DNA of 64,000 bases, from assembly GCA_020310875.1 (NCBI GenBank), contig CM035432.1, positions 94,942,467 through 95,006,466 on the forward strand, in the 5' to 3' direction. Shown piece after piece: positions 60,431-64,000 of the stretch. The notes beneath the pieces are model-generated. The model was not told the DNA's origin and did not search any database. It worked only from the letters and a program-made list of their open reading frames with translations. Source of the stretch: Ceratopteris richardii (lineage: Eukaryota > Streptophyta > Polypodiopsida > Polypodiales > Pteridaceae). The position numbers were made by a program, and so were the translations under genes. Position 1 is the stretch's first letter. Every line of letters begins with the position of its first letter.

Positions 60431-61359
60431 GTTTAGTGGGGGCGAATGTCAGGATGAAATCCTGCAGGAAGTGTGCATTGTTTTTTTTCAAAGTTGATTG
60501 GTTTTATGAGTTTTGTGTGATGTTTTGACTGAAAAAGTGATATATTCTTTGAATAATTTGGTTGATTTGATTGATTGTGCGATGTGAAACCATGTTAGAG
60601 ATGTACATAGGACCTGTGTGTGTAAACAAATTACGTTTGACCCTTGAAACTAACTGAAAATACGGTTTTATCCTAGCAAAACCGAACTTGATCCCTTGGA
60701 AATCCTTGGAGTTTAGGTCCAAACTGTAAATAAACCCTTGGATTAATGTGTTTGAGTTAATTGTGAGCAAACCCCTAATTTATCCGACCAAAATCCCTAG
60801 CTTAGACCCTTGAAATTGACGTTTATCCTAGGTCAAACCCTTAAAATTAAATAATGTATATACAGTGTGAAACCAAAACATTAATTAAAAAAAAAGAGAA
60901 AAATCAAAAATAGAAAAAAGACGTGATTTTCCAAAATTAGCAAATGAATATGCAAGGTGGTCTTGAATTAGAAAGTTGAGTAAGGAGGTTAGAAACTTCT
61001 AGAGAATAGTCCCAAGGAGAGAAGGCAGGGAAGCCTATAAATAGAGGGCCAAGCCTCATTTGTTTTTCCTTGTGGATCTTCTTTATGCATCTACTCTCCA
61101 CGTATGGTTTCTTACCCTCCTCTTATTCATTTTTTCTTATTCAAGTTCATTAGCCTGCATGATGTTAGGAGAGAGAGGAGAGACGACAGACTGATGTCTG
61201 CATGCTGTAGAAGATCGTCGGACTCGCAAGATTCTCATGGAGGAGAGAGAGTTGGTCCAAAGGCGCTGTCGTTGCAGCGGTCGCGGATGTCGTCAAAGAA
61301 GGACTCAGACAAGTCATGGGGAGAGAGATTGGTCTGGTCAGCGCCGTCAGAGGCAGACT

Positions 61360-61362
<3 letters not shown>

Positions 61363-61451
<89 letters not shown>
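61363..61451. repeat. (GA)n microsatellite
   Basis: Pure GA run of about 89 bp, downstream of the LTR TATA box. Arg/Glu open frames across it are artefacts. Confidence 0.97.
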
Positions 61452-61455
<4 letters not shown>

Positions 61456-61504
61456 AGCAGAGGCGGCCGCTAAAGTACGCTAGAGAGAGAGAGAATATCG
61501 GTTG

Positions 61505-61795
61505 TTAGCCGACAAAGAGAAAAGAAAGAAATAAAAGAAAAAATAAGAAAAATAAAAGAGAATAAAGAATGAAAGAAATGAGAAGATAAAGAAAGAAAGA
61601 AAAGAACGAGAAATAAAAGGAAAAAATGAAAAATGATAAATAAAAAGAAAAGAAAGAAGAAAAAGAAAAAAAGAAAGGAAGGGCTAAAAGAAAGAAAAGA
61701 GAAAAGAAAAGAAAAGAAAGAGAACAAGAGAAGTAGGAGGGAAGACATGGAAGGTAGAATGAAAAGGAAGAAAAGAGAACGAGAAAAATAGAAAT
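61505..61795. repeat. Polypurine tract, ~290 bp
   Basis: Almost only A and G on the plus strand (gaaagaaataaaagaaaaaa and similar), with few pyrimidines. Phe/Ser/Leu-rich frames on the minus strand are artefacts. Confidence 0.9.
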
Positions 61796-62026
61796 TGCTT
61801 TTGGAGTGCACCTAAATTTGAATCTCAATGCCTAAGAACTTCTTTTGAATGGGTAATTGAAATTGCTTGTCATATATACATAAAAGTTGATTGTATTTTT
61901 CATGTAAAGATGTCTAAGGGAAATGATATATTCTACCGCTTTCATGGAGAACTTGTTTTTTATACATGCACTGTTTGAATATGCTAAGTGATTTTTTTTT
62001 GGAACTGATCTAATGATGTTTGACCC

Positions 62027-62560
62027 CACCCCGTGGATCTTGCTTGTGGAACTTCTTCCCAGATTGATGATTTTCAGAAGTTTATATGAAGTGAAGAATT
62101 GAAGATTGAAGCCTGAAGTAAAGAGTACCCCGTGGATCTTGCTTGTGGAACTTCTTCCCAGATTGATGATTTGAGAGGTTTATATGAAGTGAAGAATTGA
62201 AGATTGAAGCCTGAAGTAAAGAGTACCCCCGTGGGTCTTGCTTATGGATCTTCCTACCAGGTTACGGTTGATGATATTGGAGGATTATATGAAGTAAAGA
62301 ATTGTTGATTGAAGACCGAAGCAAAGAGTACAAACCTCGTGGATCTTCTTGGTGCATCTACTCTCTAGGTCTAGGTTGGGCTGATTTATGATTTTGGAGA
62401 TTATATGAAGTGAAGAGAAAAGTTACTGAAGATCCGAAGTACAGAATACACCTCGTGGATCTTCTTGGTGCATCTACTCTCCAGGTCTAGGTTGGGCTGG
62501 TTGATGATATTGGAGGATTATATGAAGTAAAGAATTGTTGACTAATGCCTGAAGTGACCA
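62027..62560. repeat. Minisatellite, ~118-bp unit, four to five copies
   Basis: Each unit includes cgtggatcttgcttgtgg or cgtggatcttcttggtgc, then a tatatgaagtgaagaattga-type core and gaagcctgaagtaaagagta. Units 1 and 2 are nearly identical, later ones diverge. The phrase ttgtggatcttctttatgca at 61070 in the LTR shares part of the unit. Confidence 0.85.
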
Positions 62561-62734
62561 TTTTTTGAACCTGAGGGTGCTTGAAAGGCTCCTCCTCATT
62601 CACTGATCCCAACATTATAAATCCATAAGGTATGTCTGCTATAAGATGGAAGAAATGCTTTCTAGGCACAATAGTACAAATATTATTTACATCACTACAG
62701 AATAGATTGTAATATACAGGTCTGAGTATGGACT

Positions 62735-62995
62735 GAAAGACAACTCATGCGATGCGTAAGTTAAAGAATTTATTGCAAGAAGCTCTCATTCTTAAGCATG
62801 TAGATTATTTAGGGAATAAGCCTATCATATTGACTGTTGATACTAGCCCTATTGGGATAGGTTGGGTCATAAGTGAGGAAGATAGTGACAGAAATAGATA
62901 TGCGACTAGATTTAAGGAAATTTTACATGAAACTCAAGGTAAGTATCCTCAAATTAAAAGGGAACTATGGGGTATGGTAACGGTGTGGAGCTGAT
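62735..62995 (+). pseudogene. Ty3-C-family RNase H fragment
   Basis: 80-codon open stretch (62752-62994) matching Ty3-C 29660-29900: LKNLLQEALILKHVDY, VDTSPIGIGWVISEEDSD. The catalytic Asp is present. It begins and ends abruptly; at its right side the opposite-strand LTR starts, possibly an insertion point. Confidence 0.8.
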
Positions 62996-64000
62996 TGCAA
63001 TCCGGGTGGATCGGGTCCGGTCGTGGCACACACAGGGTGTATGAAGCTAATGAATGTTGGATGGTTTAAGGACATGAAAGTGAAATTAATGTTGAGTATG
63101 GAGAGGAGAGAGATGTTGAAATGATTATGGGAATGGGAAAGTAGGAGTGCAATTTAGATTTATGAACATGAATGATAAGAATGAAAGAGAACCATACACA
63201 CGAATCAAATTTGGAAGGAAGAATGGTCCATTGAAGGAGCTTCTTAAACACTTCCTAATTCTAATTCATATGCATAGTCTTCTTTGGATGATATGTATGC
63301 ATGACGTGAATAGATGGAATCCTTACACATAAACCAGTTTCGAAAGGAAGAATGGTCCAATATTGGAGCTTCTTATACACTTTCAAAAACTAATCAATAT
63401 GTATGGGTATGTATGGATTATATGCATGCAAGTGAATTATGATAATAGAGTTTACTCACAAGCTCAAAGAAACATCCTCATTGGTTCAACGCAATACTGC
63501 GGAGCCTTCTCACACATAGACGAAATAGAAGACATGTAAAAATACTTAAGAGACTGAGAGAGGAGACAAGAGACAAGTGACAAGTGACATGAATTAAAAG
63601 GATTTGAATTAAGATACATGTATAAGATCGTCGTGGTACGTCAAGCTAGGCAGTCTACTGATCAAAGGTGGTTCCGACCCTCAAACCATGACAGTTCAAC
63701 CGAATGTCACATGTAAGAAGGTGAGTTCCACTCCAGTGACCCTATGTCTGTCTAGGCTCGTAACGTCTAACTAAAGAAGTCTAAGACTCATTAAAATCAG
63801 CTCTAACTCACTCACACGCTCCACCGAGGGTGAGTCAAGATAGAGATGCTGGTTTCAAGAGCCTATCCTAGATTGGAATTCTAACTTAAATTTGAAACTA
63901 GGTTCTATACTCATACTAGCTCACCTTGGATCCTCACTCGCTCAACCGAGGGTGATCGTCTCAAGGAAACCGTAAGCTAGCATGAGCCCTATGGATGCCT
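62996..64000 (-). mobile_element. Ty3-C-type LTR end, minus strand, off the right edge
   Basis: Reverse complement of about 33880-34890 in Ty3-C, in the same order, including the two-unit tandem near 63180-63380 (gaaggaagaatggtcca repeated) and tgagtgagggtgag-like motifs near 63810-63840. Its 3' end lies near 62996. The rest of the element is beyond the window. Confidence 0.75.

Larger units (their letters stand above)
60431..62700 (+). mobile_element. Ty3-C2 polypurine tract and 3' LTR (end uncertain)
   Basis: gtttagtgggggcgaa (60431-60446) then an LTR start TGTCAGGATGAAA at 60447. A TATA box cctataaataga lies at about 61035-61045. The (GA)n, polypurine and minisatellite tracts listed separately lie downstream. 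The LTR end could not be fixed because no second LTR is available. The sequence is unlike the Ty3-C 3' LTR despite the shared polypurine tract, so LTRs have diverged or been exchanged. Confidence 0.55.

Noticed and set aside
61104..61828. Arg/Glu and Phe/Ser-rich open frames
   Set aside because: Produced by (GA)n and the polypurine tract.

Overview
This window looks like intergenic DNA from a large, repeat-rich land-plant nuclear genome. The evidence is Ty1/copia and Ty3/gypsy LTR retrotransposons, a plant-type chromovirus, plant-type LINEs with an RVT zinc-binding tail, tRNA-headed SINE-like copies, a hAT transposon with a matching MITE, and long (TA)n and (GA)n tracts. The base composition is AT-rich. 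I cannot name the species from sequence alone; a gymnosperm-like repeat landscape is a guess. I found no convincing host protein gene, tRNA, rRNA or CRISPR array.

Left part (1-9.2 kb): the window opens inside a minus-strand copia element (Copia-A, reading frame open to the edge, 5' LTR 1435-2475). It abuts a plus-strand hAT transposase pseudogene (2506-4330). The hAT 3' half carries a 1-kb internal direct duplication and appears to end at 7189. Next comes an unidentified ~1.2-kb unit (A, 7190-8406), whose inverted paralogue is unit B (18963-20596).

Middle left (9.2-25 kb): a decayed Ty3 fragment is split by the small copia Copia-B (9449-12415). Then come microsatellites, a TRIM-like short-LTR structure (14391-15346), a 5' LINE piece (LINE-b), and unit B, which holds a SINE and a 154-bp hAT MITE with perfect 8-bp target duplications. 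LINE-c follows; it carries a SINE and a 1272-bp solo LTR. An unidentified decayed coding stretch (about 23.3-25.06 kb) comes last.

Middle (25-35 kb): AT-rich simple repeats, then a decayed Ty3 element (Ty3-C) with protease, RT, RNase H, integrase and a ~2.1-kb 3' LTR.

The core (35.2-56.5 kb) is a nest that can be unpicked base by base. A plus-strand LINE (LINE-d) was split by a ~5-kb minus-strand LINE (LINE-a) with a 16-bp target duplication (35454-35469 and 56270-56285). LINE-a was then split by three LTR elements. The first is an intact Ty3 chromovirus (36997-42930, LTRs identical by eye, TSD atttg). The second is a Copia-B relative (43916-47054) flanked by a 276-bp duplication. The third is a Copia-A relative (47970-54414, TSD catta). 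LINE-c at 20.6-21.8 kb preserves the unoccupied target sequence and independently supports this reading.

The chromovirus is the most interesting unit. Its gag and pol frames are open and overlap, with pol in the -1 frame and a correctly phased G GGA AAC heptamer. Eleven bases just after the 5' LTR are the exact complement of 11 bases located about 32 nt after the TATA box. That is the arrangement expected of Tf1/sushi-type self-priming rather than tRNA priming.

Right part (56.5-64 kb): a copy of the LINE-d/unit flank, then a second Ty3-C-family element with gag and integrase but no protease or RT, its 3' LTR with (GA)n and a polypurine tract, a ~118-bp minisatellite, an RNase H fragment, and the end of a minus-strand Ty3-C-type LTR running off the edge.
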